From contig JABAKD010000005.1 in assembly GCA_012845835.1 (NCBI GenBank), positions 12,504,205 through 12,568,204 on the forward strand: a DNA stretch of 64,000 nt, in the 5' to 3' direction. How positions within the stretch are numbered: the stretch's first letter is position 1; each line of letters opens with the position of its first letter. The translations under genes were made by a program, and so were the position numbers. Positions 63,469-64,000 of this stretch are shown piece after piece. The notes beneath the pieces were generated by a model, which was not told where the DNA came from, searched no databases, and saw only the letters and a list, made by a program, of their open reading frames with translations. Origin of the DNA: Undaria pinnatifida. Its lineage: Eukaryota > Sar > Phaeophyceae > Laminariales > Alariaceae.

Positions 63469-63739
63469 TGTTAAGATACGGCCCCGAAATGCCTGTAATT
63501 ATCCGAATTGAGATAATTTGGATGGGTTTCGTATGATAAGGTTGGCGTTTTGTATTGGGGATAGTCAGAAAATAGATCGGAGGCACGTGCCTCCGATCTC
63601 AGAAGCCATCCGGGGCTCTGGTGGAATCGAATAAAGCTACGGCTTCACGAAGGCTAAGAAAGTGAGTACTCTCCGAGGACCTACTCAATTGGCAAACGTG
63701 CAGGGGACACTCTGTCCCCCCCCGCCCAATACCCTTACA
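63469..63739 (+). repeat. 3' LTR of copy B
   Basis: From TGTTAAGATACGGCC to CCCAATACCCTTACA, 271 bp. Contains a perfect 26-bp palindrome at 63574-63599 centred on GGCACGTGCC, possibly part of the R-region/poly-A signal hairpin. Confidence 0.88.
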
Positions 63740-64000
63740 GAATCACGTGTCACCTAAAACACCGAACTTGAGAATACGTGAAAATTCCACCCGTTAAAGA
63801 ACCTCACAGAGTATTCACGAACACAACGAGCTTTGCAGGAGGAACAAGAGGAGCACCCACCCTCCGTAGCGACGGTGGACTGCGGAAGGAAGCGTGGAGA
63901 TAGCTATCCCTACAGAAAAGGGGACAAAATCCAAAACGTTCACACAGGTACATATATTTTGACAACAGTAGATAAATGACTACCAGGACAATGCCGGAAG
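63740..64000. other. Right edge of window
   Basis: Flank of copy B. No repeat or gene recognised in this short stretch. Confidence 0.5.

Larger units (their letters stand above)
57025..63739 (+). mobile_element. Chromovirus copy B, 5' LTR lost
   Basis: Homologous to copy A in inverted orientation from about 57025 ('gaaaagagcctcctcgggta' at 57048) to the 3' LTR end at 63739. Only a scrap resembling the LTR end ('gcgggcactctg', 56967) remains upstream, next to TR3. Same gene order and same major deletion as copy A. Contains a TA-inserted MITE (62593-62836) and lacks A's satellite insertion. Confidence 0.9.

Overview
The window is repeat-rich DNA from a eukaryotic nuclear genome. It has no rRNA or tRNA gene, no operon-like packing and no bacterial signals. 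A real gene is broken into short GT-AG exons separated by kilobase introns. There are chromodomain-type Ty3/gypsy retroelements, a tRNA-like SINE with a poly-A tail, MITEs, long microsatellites and interstitial TTAGGG-like repeats. The sequence does not fix the lineage; a protist or alga with a bloated genome fits best, and I do not name a species.

Layout. 1-3.2 kb: intergenic repeats and a SINE. 3.2-25.2 kb (+): one BTB/POZ-BACK gene reconstructed here from six small exons (3238-3321, 9992-10084, 15374-15500, 17412-17569, 24389-24463, 25089-25235). Phases agree throughout, giving 684 nt of CDS (227 codons plus stop) spread over 22 kb. Its introns hold most of the DNA transposon debris: piggyBac-like TTAA MITEs, TIR elements carrying telomere-like repeats, minisatellites and a second SINE. 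25.2-36.9 kb: minisatellites, a TRIM retroelement, a tandem-repeat ORF (32981-33856), a 410-bp (GTT)n tract and a foldback repeat. 36.9-45.1 kb (-): a decayed chromovirus (copy A) with both LTRs. 45.2-56.9 kb: a short unidentified coding segment, two MITE families, two TRIMs, a (TTTTC)n tract of about 525 bp and GACCCG-type repeats. 57.0-63.7 kb (+): a second chromovirus (copy B), inverted relative to A.

Main observations. (1) Both chromovirus copies encode, upstream of pol, a recognisable NADAR (YbiA-like, ADP-ribose-linked) domain directly joined to an RT remnant; most of RT is missing. The two copies share frameshifts and stops. (2) Three TRIMs (LTRs about 86-100 bp) have nearly the same primer-binding site as the chromovirus, so they are plausible parasites of it, and they carry a tRNA T-arm-like sequence next to the PBS. 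(3) Several MITE insertions can be proven inside the window by comparing filled and empty sites: TTAA, TA and GGAG target duplications. (4) A MITE lies four bases inside intron 1 of the BTB gene and supplies part of the splice donor.

Apart from the BTB gene, the retroelement genes and a few low-confidence coding segments, I see no gene I can support.
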